Shown here: positions 18,012 through 26,568 of the stretch, one piece after another
Layout of the letters: the number at the start of each line of letters is the position of its first letter
Position numbering within the stretch: the stretch's first letter is position 1
Position numbers and translations under genes: made by a program
NCBI RefSeq assembly: GCF_900108035.1
Contig: NZ_FNVS01000010.1
Location: 80,994-144,993 of the forward strand
Reading direction: 5' to 3'
Source: Parabacteroides chinchillae
GTDB lineage: Bacteria; Bacteroidota; Bacteroidia; Bacteroidales; Tannerellaceae
DNA length: 64,000 bases
Notes under the pieces: generated by a model
The model's input: only the letters and a program-made list of their open reading frames with translations
The model's database searches: none
Told to the model about the DNA's origin: nothing

Positions 18012-18035
18012 TATAAACTCTAAAACGATAATGAT

Positions 18036-18293
18036 ATGGAAGTAAGAATTGAAAGCATGGTTTGTCTGTGGGACGATAAAATCCCCACTTTGTTCCTTGA
18101 ATTTGTAAACCTCCTCACATTGACAACAAGTGAGGAGGGGTTAAGAAAAGGTGTAAAGGAATTTGCCGAAAAGCACGAACTTGACAGGTTCTTCCTTTAC
18201 GGCTTCGGCTCCCACCACTTCTACCTGCACCAACGCTATACAAGCAATTCCGAAATGGTGATGAGCAACAGAATTTTGTCAGTACACTTCTAA
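18036..18293 (+). CDS. Hypothetical protein, accessory cluster
   Basis: An 85-residue protein (MEVRIESMVCLWDDKIP) with mixed hydrophobic character and no signal peptide. Its stop TAA shares one base with the ATG of the next gene, so the two are translated as a pair. No family recognised. Confidence 0.6.
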   Translation: MEVRIESMVCLWDDKIPTLFLEFVNLLTLTTSEEGLRKGVKEFAEKHELDRFFLYGFGSHHFYLHQRYTSNSEMVMSNRILSVHF

Positions 18294-18505
18294 TGACACA
18301 TAAGGATATGGACAGAAAGAGAAAACTTCATTACTACAAGTATATCGTCAAAAGGCATTTGAACGATATAAGGGCACATATCGGACAATCCAAGAACGAA
18401 ATGGAAAAAAGTTATTACCGCACCCGCTATGCCGCCCAATTAAGTGCCTATGCCGAAGCACTCGGCATACAAGAGAGATATTTGGAAAGATTTATTCAAA
18501 AATAG
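18293..18505 (+). CDS. Hypothetical basic protein, accessory cluster
   Basis: A 70-residue, strongly basic helical protein rich in Lys, Arg and Tyr, suggestive of nucleic acid binding. Start either 18293, overlapping the previous stop by one base, or the Met at 18308, which has a better AAGGAT upstream. No family recognised. Confidence 0.6.
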   Translation: MTHKDMDRKRKLHYYKYIVKRHLNDIRAHIGQSKNEMEKSYYRTRYAAQLSAYAEALGIQERYLERFIQK

Positions 18506-18511
18506 ACGATT

Positions 18512-18742
18512 ATGACAACACGAATGACCATCAACGGAGTAAGTACCTGCACGGAAGCAGGTACGGAGAAATACGAAAGTTTCCAATCGGGTTTCGGCAG
18601 ACGCAAGCGGACACTTGTGCAATACGACTACCGAAGCGAGGACGGAGAATTGTTCTCCTGCGTAAAGCCGACATTGGACGAGTGCCGAACCGCAAGGGAC
18701 AAGTGGCTGAACAAGAAACAAGGAAAGGAGGAAAGACAATGA
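18512..18742 (+). CDS. DUF3873-like protein
   Basis: A 76-residue protein beginning MTTRMTINGVSTCTEAGTEK, with a beta-rich central part and conserved FSCVKPTLDECR region. Such short proteins are common in Bacteroides conjugative transposons and are annotated DUF3873 (from memory). It overlaps the next gene by 4 bp. Confidence 0.65.
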   Translation: MTTRMTINGVSTCTEAGTEKYESFQSGFGRRKRTLVQYDYRSEDGELFSCVKPTLDECRTARDKWLNKKQGKEERQ

Positions 18743-18984
18743 ACGCAACCTATCAGACGATAATCGTCAAGTTCAAGGAAACGATAGCGGAATTGAACGG
18801 CATTTTCAGTGATGTGCAGTTTTGGGGAGTGGCAACCCTCAAAGAGTGGATAGACGACTACGAAAGCACCCGTTTCACGCAGACAGACAGCCATACGGCA
18901 GTCATCACGAGCGAATACAATATGGAGTGTGTGAAAGAGTGGTTGCACAGGCATAGCGAGATAGTAGAATTGACAGAGTATTAA
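18739..18984 (+). CDS. Hypothetical protein, accessory cluster
   Basis: An 81-residue protein starting MNATYQTIIVKFKETI. The ATG at 18739 overlaps the preceding stop (ATGA) and has GGAGG upstream, so it is preferred over the longer frame beginning at 18682. Acidic, with conserved-looking aromatic residues (WGVATLKEWIDDYE). Function unknown. Confidence 0.6.
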   Translation: MNATYQTIIVKFKETIAELNGIFSDVQFWGVATLKEWIDDYESTRFTQTDSHTAVITSEYNMECVKEWLHRHSEIVELTEY

Positions 18985-18992
18985 CAGCGTGA

Positions 18993-19010
18993 GGCGGTGG
19001 AAACACCGCC
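18993..19010. other. GAAA-loop hairpin
   Basis: GGCGGTG and CACCGCC flank a GAAA tetraloop just after the preceding gene. There is no T-run. Probably an mRNA-processing or stability structure in the accessory operon. Confidence 0.5.
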
Positions 19011-19053
19011 CTTACCCAAAAACAAGTATTGAACAGATAAAACAGAGAGTATT

Positions 19054-19365
19054 ATGATAGCACAGACGATTTTACAGCAGATGGGAGGACACAGATTTGC
19101 CCTTACGACCGGCAGCAAGGATTTTATCGGTTTGGGCAACGGCTTACTGATGAGCCTTTCACGGAACAAGACTTCCGCCAACCGCCTTGAAATCATTTAC
19201 GACGAGGGATTAGACCTCTATAATATGCGTTTCTACCGCAAGACATTCAGCAAAAAGACCTTCGAGAGCAAGACGAAAGACATCGCCAAATACGAGGGGA
19301 TATATTTCGATATGCTGGAGGAAATCTTTACGGAGGTAACGGGATTAAACACCCGACTTTTTTAA
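19054..19365 (+). CDS. Hypothetical protein, accessory cluster
   Basis: A 103-residue basic protein (MIAQTILQQMGGHRFALTTG) with an alpha/beta pattern; proteins of this look recur in Bacteroides conjugative transposons. It begins about 70 bp after the previous stop, and a strong hairpin follows its stop. Molecular function not known. Confidence 0.65.
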   Translation: MIAQTILQQMGGHRFALTTGSKDFIGLGNGLLMSLSRNKTSANRLEIIYDEGLDLYNMRFYRKTFSKKTFESKTKDIAKYEGIYFDMLEEIFTEVTGLNTRLF

Positions 19366-19429
19366 GCGGTGGCGGCATTTGCCGCCGCTACTTTCTTTCA
19401 GTGAGCAAGGGGCGGACAAAGAAAGTAGC
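19366..19429. repeat. Tandem hairpins after the accessory operon
   Basis: GGCGGC-ATTT-GCCGCC (19371-19386) is followed by a perfect 12-bp inverted repeat GCTACTTTCTTT (19387-19398) / AAAGAAAGTAGC (19418-19429). Likely transcript end or processing signal for the accessory genes. Confidence 0.6.
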
Positions 19430-19479
19430 AAAGAAACCATTGTCCATAATCTGCGATTAAAGCACAAAAGTATATTTCT

Positions 19480-19695
19480 ATGAAAGAGGAAATCAGACAG
19501 AACGGTAAAACGGTATTGGAGAGCGAGGACGGCTTATCCATCGGAATGATATTCAATAACCTTACGGGGGTAAACTTGAAAGGTCTGGAGCATCGGAACT
19601 ATTTGGATTGTGTCCTGCTTCCAATGGGACTGAAAAAAGGAAAGTTGGAAATGTTCCGGGATGGTGTTCCCGTGAGAAGCGGAACGATACGGTAA
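19480..19695 (+). CDS. Small hypothetical protein
   Basis: A 71-residue protein (MKEEIRQNGKTVLESEDGLS) with AT-rich leader upstream and a clear terminator 24 bp after its stop, which supports it being a real transcription unit. Short predicted strands and helices; no family recognised. Confidence 0.5.
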   Translation: MKEEIRQNGKTVLESEDGLSIGMIFNNLTGVNLKGLEHRNYLDCVLLPMGLKKGKLEMFRDGVPVRSGTIR

Positions 19696-19718
19696 TCGGA
19701 ATACCCCAAAATCAAAAG

Positions 19719-19756
19719 CAGCCTGCCGAACAGAATCCGGCAGGCTGTCTTGTTTT
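19719..19756 (+). terminator. Rho-independent terminator
   Basis: CAGCCTGCCG (19719-19728) and CGGCAGGCTG (19738-19747) form a 10-bp stem followed by TCTTGTTTTT. It closes the plus-strand accessory region just before the convergent end of the tra operon. Confidence 0.8.
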
Positions 19757-19766
19757 TAAGATATGG

Positions 19767-20333
19767 CTACTCCATATTCGCCGTCTTTCCAAACAGCCTT
19801 TCCATATCCATGTGCATACGGCTCATCTCACCTTTTACCACCTGCAAATTCTCGAAAATAATCTGTTTGGGCAGTATCTTGTGGCAATAATAACCCGAAC
19901 CGAAAGGGATGCGACCCAGCTTGTTGTATTGCACCCGCCTGTCAAACAGAAGCAACTGCAATTCCCTGTCCTTGAACAGCCGGCATGGTGCTGCATCGTT
20001 CAGCCACATATTGGACATCAGCAAGGCAAAGGGTTTCCGGAAGGACAGGCATCGTTCAAAGATCTCCTTCTTGTTGCCAAACGGAGGATTTGAAACGATG
20101 ATGTCCCAATATTCCGGCTCATAATCGAAGAAATCCTTTCCCGTCAGGATATGCGAATGGACGACCTTGAAGCCGTGTTCCTTCAATGCCAACACGAACT
20201 CGCTGTTATCCGTATCGAATGGACACCATATAACCGCTTCTGACGGCAGGTATTTGATGATGGGCAATACCGCATGACGAGGCGTGTACCTCTCATTGCT
20301 CTCCTTTGTACTTTTCATCTGTATCATAGGCAT
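19767..20333 (-). CDS. DNA adenine methyltransferase-like protein
   Basis: A 188-residue protein with the N6-adenine methyltransferase catalytic motif NPPF (in WDIIVSNPPFGNK, about residues 76-88). The usual N-terminal SAM motif DxFxGxG is replaced by CPFDTDNSEFV, so SAM binding may be altered. Placed 3 bp after the traQ stop at the end of the tra operon and probably co-transcribed. It may protect the incoming element from host restriction, but no specificity domain is visible. Confidence 0.65.
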   Translation of the reverse strand: MPMIQMKSTKESNERYTPRHAVLPIIKYLPSEAVIWCPFDTDNSEFVLALKEHGFKVVHSHILTGKDFFDYEPEYWDIIVSNPPFGNKKEIFERCLSFRKPFALLMSNMWLNDAAPCRLFKDRELQLLLFDRRVQYNKLGRIPFGSGYYCHKILPKQIIFENLQVVKGEMSRMHMDMERLFGKTANME

Positions 20334-20336
20334 AGG

Positions 20337-20855
20337 CTATCTCCACGGTTTTACGACAACCAACGAATCCAATGGCTTGTGTATAACCGGTGGATTGGTG
20401 CCGGAGTCCACATCTTCGCCTTCATCCCCGTTGTCGTGGTTGAAGTCAAATTCCAATTCGCAGGACGTGCCGAAATTGTCCTCCACGACCACGATGAAAT
20501 TCTGGGTCTCATCGCACTGTGAGGTATAATACAGGCGGAACTTCTCGTTTTCAAGCAGGTAGCGGTCATTGGGCAGCAAGGTCAGGTTGTTGTCCAAAGA
20601 GAGCGAACCCTCCCCGTCATACTGAAAATACCGTATCGTGTAGAGTGCATCCGCAAACTCTCCCGACCGTTTGAGTTCGCACCTAATCTCGGCGGTTTCT
20701 CCTTTCGCCAGCTCCTTCGGAACGGGCATCGTCTCCACCGTAAACTCGTAAGACTGCTGTACCTCCAATTCGTCATTGCAGGAGGTCAGGCTGACAAGTG
20801 CGGCAACCATACAGCCGTACATACACATATTGATTATCATTCTTTTCATTGTCAT
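20337..20855 (-). CDS. traQ: Conjugative transposon protein TraQ (DUF3872)
   Basis: A 172-residue lipoprotein: the signal ends in the lipobox VSLTSC, followed by an Ig-like beta domain with the pattern YEFTVETMPVPKELAKGE. TraQ is the last tra product in CTnDOT. Here it directly follows traO; the traP primase gene that normally lies between them is absent. Confidence 0.85.
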   Translation of the reverse strand: MTMKRMIINMCMYGCMVAALVSLTSCNDELEVQQSYEFTVETMPVPKELAKGETAEIRCELKRSGEFADALYTIRYFQYDGEGSLSLDNNLTLLPNDRYLLENEKFRLYYTSQCDETQNFIVVVEDNFGTSCELEFDFNHDNGDEGEDVDSGTNPPVIHKPLDSLVVVKPWR

Positions 20856-20866
20856 TTCGTTTTTAA

Positions 20867-21448
20867 TCAGTTAATGATGAATTTAATTCCCAATCCATAC
20901 TGCGTATGGAAATGCCCCGTGCTGCCTCCCCAGAGGAAACGCTCACGCACGGAAGCGGTCAGCGCGATACGGTCTGCCAGATAGACCTCCATTTCAAGGG
21001 TGGCGGCACAGCCGTATATGAACGCATCCTTGTTATTCAGCCGGGAGCCGTCGTAAAGCAGTTTCTCTCCCCAATTCACGGTCTCATACCCGACAAGAGC
21101 CGAACCGCCTATGTAGAGGAACATGATTTTCCTGCGGTCGGAAAGGAAGTTGTAATAGAAGCCGCCCTCCGCCGTGAACTGCGATACCGGCAACCTTATC
21201 TCCCTGTACGGTTTGTAGCGTTGCAGGTATTCCGCCCCATATACCCATTTGTTCCCTCCTTTGGTATAGGACGAGAGAGCAGCCCCGAAATAATATCCGG
21301 CTTCATTCTGCAAATCACCCGTGTAGAACCCGTCTGCCATGCCGCCCCTGAGTTCAATGCCCTTCATCTTGGGCAGGCAGCGTTGGGCGTGTGCCTGCCC
21401 CGTGAACAGGGCAAGCGACAACACCATCAAGAAGATAACCTTTCTCAT
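20867..21448 (-). CDS. traO: Conjugative transposon protein TraO
   Basis: A 193-residue protein with a Sec signal peptide (cleavage after AHA) and alternating beta strands ending in an aromatic-rich strand (LGIKFIIN), as in outer membrane beta-barrels. It matches TraO of CTnDOT-type elements by length, position and sequence. One base separates its stop from nothing but traN upstream (traN stop at 21450). Presumed part of the outer membrane side of the mating channel. Confidence 0.88.
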   Translation of the reverse strand: MRKVIFLMVLSLALFTGQAHAQRCLPKMKGIELRGGMADGFYTGDLQNEAGYYFGAALSSYTKGGNKWVYGAEYLQRYKPYREIRLPVSQFTAEGGFYYNFLSDRRKIMFLYIGGSALVGYETVNWGEKLLYDGSRLNNKDAFIYGCAATLEMEVYLADRIALTASVRERFLWGGSTGHFHTQYGLGIKFIIN

Positions 21449-21449
21449 A

Positions 21450-22496
21450 TCAGCGTACTTTCAGTTCGTTGATGACCTTTGCCAGCACCAAGTCCTCGTT
21501 TTCAACGACAAAAGACTGATGGCGACCTCCGTTCTTCTCGCACAGTTCGATAACAAGCTGCTTGTCATCGGGTATGGTAAACTTCGGCAGGCAGAACACC
21601 GTGCGTTCCGACTGCCTGCCCGCTACACGGACGGCATAATTGAAGGCTCTGACAGGAAACAGTACCTGTTCCTGAATGGCAGTGCGTTTCGCCACTTTCT
21701 TGTCCACGACCTTGAAGCTGACATAATCCACATCGAAAGGCACGTTTGACGAGTTCTTGATTTCCGTATGCAGATATAGCAGGTCATTATGCACATAGAT
21801 GCCTTTGAGTACATACTGTATCCCGAAACGCTTGCTGCCGATATGCTTTACGATACGCTTGTCCTCCTTGTGAACCGACTTCATAATCAGGTGTACCAGC
21901 ATGGGGCTCTCGCTTCCGAGTTCTTTCAGATAGATTTCCTGCGCGTTGTTCGGACGGTTTACCGCCTCACCGTCATGGATAAAGTCGCACATCTCCACGT
22001 TCAGCAACAGCGGCTCATCGGCATACTTCACATTAAAGGTATAAAATGAGCCGTCCTCCGTAATCACGGACATATTCGTCTCGTTTTGGAAGTTCTTCAC
22101 GGTAGCCTTCACACGGATGACATTTTCCGCCCCGTCCGCTTTACCCGCAATGAGGTTGGGCGAACCCAGATCCACATAGCGGACAGATGCCGGGAACAGA
22201 ATATGGACGGTCTTGTCATAAGTAACCTCCAATCCGTGAGGAGGTATCATGCGGTCGAACATCAGCTTGCGGGAAAGTCCGTGATACAAGTCCCCGTCCT
22301 CCGTCTGTTGCGGATAGACATCCTTTTCCAAGTTCAGTTTCTCCGGCTGCCCTGCCGCCGTTTCTTCTGCGGTTGCCGTAACCTCTTCCGTAACCTGCGA
22401 GGTGCTGTTACCGCTGCTGCCGTTTTTCACTTCCTGTGCGTTTGCAGCACATACAATGCCCATCGAGAGGGCGAACATTAAAAATACTCTTTTCAT
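21450..22496 (-). CDS. traN: Conjugative transposon protein TraN (VirB9-like)
   Basis: A 348-residue exported protein (signal ending AANA). A low-complexity Thr/Ser/Glu stretch at 25-50 precedes the beta-rich VirB9-like region (DKTVHILFPASVRYVDLGS, about 95-113). Family members form the outer-membrane core with TraO and TraM. The start is preceded by the leader ACCACTAAATCCAAAGTAA, which also precedes mobA. Confidence 0.9.
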   Translation of the reverse strand: MKRVFLMFALSMGIVCAANAQEVKNGSSGNSTSQVTEEVTATAEETAAGQPEKLNLEKDVYPQQTEDGDLYHGLSRKLMFDRMIPPHGLEVTYDKTVHILFPASVRYVDLGSPNLIAGKADGAENVIRVKATVKNFQNETNMSVITEDGSFYTFNVKYADEPLLLNVEMCDFIHDGEAVNRPNNAQEIYLKELGSESPMLVHLIMKSVHKEDKRIVKHIGSKRFGIQYVLKGIYVHNDLLYLHTEIKNSSNVPFDVDYVSFKVVDKKVAKRTAIQEQVLFPVRAFNYAVRVAGRQSERTVFCLPKFTIPDDKQLVIELCEKNGGRHQSFVVENEDLVLAKVINELKVR

Positions 22497-22535
22497 TTTA
22501 CTTTGGATTTAGTGGTTTATAAAAAAGTTGATAAA

Positions 22536-23879
22536 TCAGTTTTCGTATTGGTAGAGCAGGACTTTGTAGCCTGCCTTCAGATGGACTTTCACGGTACGCA
22601 TTTTTTTGGCGATATACTGGCTCGTGCCCTGTATCACGCCCTTGCCCAAGTCGGAAGCGAGCTGTGCCCCGGCATTGGTGGATATGTTGATGCTTGAACC
22701 GAGAGAACTGCCCATGTTGGCGGCAATCTCCTTGACGGCATCAATCTCCATAGAACCGGGGATGAAGATACCCTCCTGACCGTCGCTGTCGAATACCGCC
22801 AGCTCCACGGGAATAATCGTCCCTCCGTATTCAATCGAGGTGAGTTCGATACCGAGCCGTTCACCCTGTACCCTTGCACCGCCCACGATGACCGTGTTAC
22901 GGGGAATAATCCTGCCTGCCAAACGCATAGGCTCCAGCAACCGCAGGCGTACAGCCTGTCCGTCGGTAATCGTCTGGTCGGCATGGACACAGGCGGCAAT
23001 GGTGTTCTTGCTTTCTTCGCCTGTCATGCCTATGGCAGTATTGAACCCGAAGTTCCGTTCGCCCGTATATCCGGCAACAAATTCCGCATCGCCCATCGGT
23101 TGAGCCAGCGAGGACACGACCCGTTCCCTGACCTGACCGACCGGCATAGCCACCGCCTTCCCGTTTCGGACTGTCGGTTTTTCGTTTTCCTCCGTAACCG
23201 TATTCTCTTGCTGACCGTTCTTTCCGGTGTACTTCGCCGCCAATTCGTAGGACTTTTCCAGCAGGGCTATCTGCTCGTCCATAGACGAGGGCTGCTCCTG
23301 CTGTTGCTCCATCATCGCCTCCAATTCTTCCACCCGTTTTTGCAGTTCCTCCTTTTCGGGGTCTTCTTCGGGATTGTCGTAAAAGTTGCCCAATGTGGTG
23401 TTGATGTCCCGGTAGGCATTTGCCGACGAGTGTATCGCTGTCGGAGTCCGGTTTCCGCCACCCGTATTGTCCGAAGACGAGCCGCCCGGATTAAGCAGGT
23501 CATAATCTTCCTCATTGTCCTTATTTTCCTGTCCTTCTTCGCTTTCAAACAAAGAGGCAAGGTCTTGGACGGCACGGTTTCTCTCCCGTCTCTGCTCTTC
23601 GAGTTTCGCCTGCTCGTAGGCTTTCTCCTTGTCCCCGATAATGGCGGCATCCGTCGGAAGCGGCATATCGGTGTTGAAGCCCGTTCCGGCTTGTTCCGCT
23701 GCCTTCTCCTCTGCCGAAGGTGCGAAAATCAGCCATAGGGAGCCGAGAAACATCAGCCCCATCAGCGGATAGACCAGCATCTTCTTCCGCTTCTGCCTTT
23801 GTGCCTCCGTCAGAGGCTCTTTCGGGGTGTTCCCTTTCTCCCCGTCAGGCTTTTTCCTTATCAGTTCATTCAACTTCAT
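22536..23879 (-). CDS. traM: Conjugative transposon protein TraM (VirB10-like)
   Basis: A 447-residue protein with a charged cytoplasmic N-terminus, one transmembrane helix at about 34-50 (MLVYPLMGLMFLGSLWLIF), a Glu/Gln-rich coiled segment (about 170-215) and a C-terminal beta domain. This is the layout of VirB10, which spans both membranes. Its start overlaps the traL stop by 14 bp. Confidence 0.9.
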   Translation of the reverse strand: MKLNELIRKKPDGEKGNTPKEPLTEAQRQKRKKMLVYPLMGLMFLGSLWLIFAPSAEEKAAEQAGTGFNTDMPLPTDAAIIGDKEKAYEQAKLEEQRRERNRAVQDLASLFESEEGQENKDNEEDYDLLNPGGSSSDNTGGGNRTPTAIHSSANAYRDINTTLGNFYDNPEEDPEKEELQKRVEELEAMMEQQQEQPSSMDEQIALLEKSYELAAKYTGKNGQQENTVTEENEKPTVRNGKAVAMPVGQVRERVVSSLAQPMGDAEFVAGYTGERNFGFNTAIGMTGEESKNTIAACVHADQTITDGQAVRLRLLEPMRLAGRIIPRNTVIVGGARVQGERLGIELTSIEYGGTIIPVELAVFDSDGQEGIFIPGSMEIDAVKEIAANMGSSLGSSINISTNAGAQLASDLGKGVIQGTSQYIAKKMRTVKVHLKAGYKVLLYQYEN

Positions 23880-24201
23880 AGGCGGCGAGGTTTTCTGTCG
23901 GCATCATGCCGGCTTCGGTTTCACAATCCGGTTGTTCCGTTCCATAGTCATAATGGATGACGGGCTGTTTATCTGACGGCAGTTCCAACCGCTCGATATG
24001 TTCCATCTGCATCTGCACTTTTCCTTTGCCGAAGTCGTGGATTGCCGTACCCAGCATCACGAGGCAGCCGACGGCAAACAGGGAGAACATCACGAGGACG
24101 GTGATTAGCCGTGCTTTCGGGGAAAGCGACTCCAGATGTCTGCACAACCGCTTGTCAAAAGCGTTGCGCCATTCGATGATTCGTCTTATAATTTTCTTCA
24201 T
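23866..24201 (-). CDS. traL: Conjugative transposon protein TraL (DUF3989)
   Basis: A 111-residue protein with a basic N-terminus and one membrane helix at about 31-53 (ARLITVLVMFSLFAVGCLVML). Position between traK and traM and the length fit TraL of CTnDOT-type systems. Overlaps traM. Confidence 0.85.
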   Translation of the reverse strand: MKKIIRRIIEWRNAFDKRLCRHLESLSPKARLITVLVMFSLFAVGCLVMLGTAIHDFGKGKVQMQMEHIERLELPSDKQPVIHYDYGTEQPDCETEAGMMPTENLAAYEVE

Positions 24202-24205
24202 ATTC

Positions 24206-24829
24206 CTATCTTTCTATCGTTCTTAAATCCTTGTTCTCTAAAATGGTAAATCCTTCAATGGTAAACCCGTTGGGGTTGTCGTCGCTCCGCGTGGCGTTCA
24301 GCAGCCGGCACGAGGTTACAAGGCTTCGCTCCGTCACGTTGCTCTCACGGATAATCATCTGCCGCGCGTATGTGGTCGCACAGTACGGGTAACTGTCGAA
24401 GCTGCATACCACGCTGTCCACCTGCAACACCTGATTGATGTTCCCTGCGATGATGCGGTTGTAATAACCTTTCTCCGCAAAGTCGGCATAGTAGTTATAG
24501 GCACTCTTGTCCGCCATGAGCAGGGCACGTTTGAGGTTATGCTCGATGGCACTCTTTTCGGGGGACAATGTGAAAAACAGCTCGTGAAAGCGTCGGACGT
24601 GTTCCCTCGCCTCTGCCGGGCGGTTCTGCGACATATCCTGCGAGAGTGCGAGCATCAGCGACTTGCCGTTATCCAGCACATAAATTTTCTGCCGTTGCGC
24701 CTCCGCAAAGCGGAACGCGCTGAACACGGAACAGATGACCACGAGCGAGCAGGCTGCTACGAAGACTATCCCGAACAGGCGTATCTGTTTGAAGGAGGTC
24801 TCGATATTCTTCAATGACTTAAATTCCAT
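24206..24829 (-). CDS. traK: Conjugative transposon protein TraK (VirB8-like)
   Basis: A 207-residue protein with a short cytoplasmic start, a transmembrane helix at about 17-38 (LFGIVFVAACSLVVICSVF) and a periplasmic domain, the VirB8 layout. Family members nucleate assembly of the inner membrane complex. Four bases upstream of traL. Confidence 0.9.
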   Translation of the reverse strand: MEFKSLKNIETSFKQIRLFGIVFVAACSLVVICSVFSAFRFAEAQRQKIYVLDNGKSLMLALSQDMSQNRPAEAREHVRRFHELFFTLSPEKSAIEHNLKRALLMADKSAYNYYADFAEKGYYNRIIAGNINQVLQVDSVVCSFDSYPYCATTYARQMIIRESNVTERSLVTSCRLLNATRSDDNPNGFTIEGFTILENKDLRTIER

Positions 24830-24850
24830 AATAATTTGCTTTTAACAGGT

Positions 24851-25903
24851 TTAACTTCTTCTGAACAGTTTTCCGGCTGCGGACTTCGCCATGCCTCCGG
24901 CTCCCTTGACCAATTTCCCGGCACGTCCTGCCGCATTGCCGGCTACCGCTCCGGCTGCACTTCCGCCCAATGCTGCGGCTGTACCTATATTGCGACCGTA
25001 GTTGCCTACTCCGCCTCCGGCATTGATAATCCAGCCCGCCACTGTCGGGATGGTGAAATATCCCACGATACCGATAATCAGGAATGTGATGTACACGCCG
25101 TTGCTTGCCTCGATACTGAAGTTCGGGTCTGTCTGCAAGGCTTCGATGTCATTCTGGAGCATCAGTATCTGTATCTTGGCGAGTATCGTGCTGAACAGGT
25201 CGGAAACGGGCAGCCACAGGTATATCTGTATGTAGCGGCAGAACCATTGCGACAGCGTGGAATGGAAGCCGTCCCACACGCTGATGGCAAAGACTATCGG
25301 TCCCAAAATGGACAGCACCACGAGGAAAAAGGTACGCAGCGTATCTATGATGAGTGCGGCAGCGGCAAACAGGAGTTCCAGCACCTCACGGAAAAAATCG
25401 CGTATGGACTTTTTCATGTTATAAGCACCACGCTCTATGTACATACCCGCCATTGTCGCCATGTCGGAAGGCGACCAGCCCAATTCCTCCAGCTGCTTGT
25501 CAAACTCCTCGTTGGACACGAGGAAAGCCGTTTCGGGATTGCGTACCATAGCCTCATATTCCAGCTTGTCCTTCTGCTCCTGATAGCTGTTCATGTCGAA
25601 GGTCTGGGATTCGAGCATCCTGTGCGTCCCCTGCACTATGGGGCTGAGTATCGCGTTCATAGAACCCAAGACCAGCGTGGGAAAGAACATGATACAGACA
25701 CCGAGGGCGAAGGGACGCAGCATCGGATAGACATCTATCGGCTCCGCTTTGGCGAGCGACTGCCACACACGGACAGCCACATACAGCAACGCTCCCAGTC
25801 CTGCCAACCCCTTTGCCACGGAGGTCATATCGCCGCACAGCGGCATCATCTCATCGTAGAGGACACGCAGTATCTGGTGCAGGTTGTCAAATTCTCCGCC
25901 CAT
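24851..25903 (-). CDS. traJ: Conjugative transposon protein TraJ (VirB6-like)
   Basis: A polytopic inner membrane protein of about 350 residues with six or more hydrophobic segments and a Gly/Ala-rich C-terminus (AGAVAGNAAGRAG). I chose the ATG at 25903 (MGGEFDNLHQ), 1 bp after the traI stop, because GAAAGG lies at a good distance upstream. A longer start at 25933 inside traI is possible. VirB6-like proteins form the inner membrane pore. Confidence 0.88.
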   Translation of the reverse strand: MGGEFDNLHQILRVLYDEMMPLCGDMTSVAKGLAGLGALLYVAVRVWQSLAKAEPIDVYPMLRPFALGVCIMFFPTLVLGSMNAILSPIVQGTHRMLESQTFDMNSYQEQKDKLEYEAMVRNPETAFLVSNEEFDKQLEELGWSPSDMATMAGMYIERGAYNMKKSIRDFFREVLELLFAAAALIIDTLRTFFLVVLSILGPIVFAISVWDGFHSTLSQWFCRYIQIYLWLPVSDLFSTILAKIQILMLQNDIEALQTDPNFSIEASNGVYITFLIIGIVGYFTIPTVAGWIINAGGGVGNYGRNIGTAAALGGSAAGAVAGNAAGRAGKLVKGAGGMAKSAAGKLFRRS

Positions 25904-25904
25904 A

Positions 25905-26534
25905 TTACCAATACCTTTCGTTAGCGTTTCCATACAGCGACATGACACGGCTCACGTCGCTCTTCTTTCTTGCCCGCAGATAACTGACGGAGATGTTCTT
26001 GTTCGTGTAGTACGACACCATGTTACGGTAACGCTTCATGGAGTTGTAGCACCTGTCCACCACGTCCATACGCTCCTTGTCGGTCATCTGAAGGGTGGTT
26101 ATGTTCACCACGTCCTTCATCTCCTTGAGCAGATTGTTGCTCTCCTCCAGCAGTTTCGTATAGCCGAAGGCGATTGCCGAGAGTTCCTCCGGTGTGAAAT
26201 TCTCATCCTGCAACATCAGCTGAAAGCTGGTTACATAGATTTCTGAAATTTCGCCCACCATAAGGATGGTGTTCTTCACCTTGATGCCGTCTTTGACAAG
26301 GTCGTTCACTTTTTTCAGGGCATCGTAGTATTTCTTGCCCTGCTCGTAAATCTTGACCGTCTCTTTGAAGTTGCTTATCATGTTCTTGGCGGTCGTGGTG
26401 GTCTGCGTGATGTTCCTCGCCGCATTGATGATACCTTGCGCCAGATTGGTGGGATCGGTTACGACCCATTGGGCGTTTGCCTTGCCTGCACACAACAGGC
26501 AGAGGCCGCATAATATTAAAATTTTCGATTTCAT
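25905..26534 (-). CDS. traI: Conjugative transposon protein TraI (DUF4141)
   Basis: A 209-residue protein with a Sec signal peptide ending GKANA and a long helical body (LAQGIINAARNITQTT, then a Tyr/Lys-rich region). It matches TraI (DUF4141) and resembles VirB5 in helical content and position before the VirB6-like gene. Not to be confused with the TraI relaxase of F-type plasmids. Confidence 0.87.
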   Translation of the reverse strand: MKSKILILCGLCLLCAGKANAQWVVTDPTNLAQGIINAARNITQTTTTAKNMISNFKETVKIYEQGKKYYDALKKVNDLVKDGIKVKNTILMVGEISEIYVTSFQLMLQDENFTPEELSAIAFGYTKLLEESNNLLKEMKDVVNITTLQMTDKERMDVVDRCYNSMKRYRNMVSYYTNKNISVSYLRARKKSDVSRVMSLYGNANERYW

Positions 26535-26568
26535 ATCCGTTTCGTTTTTATGGTTTATAAAATTGTTT

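Noticed and set aside
18036..18505. Toxin-antitoxin pair
   Set aside because: Two short overlapping genes fit the size, but no toxin or antitoxin motif is visible and similar small genes fill the accessory region.
19767..20333. Complete restriction-modification system
   Set aside because: Only a small methyltransferase-like protein is present; no nuclease or specificity subunit is nearby.
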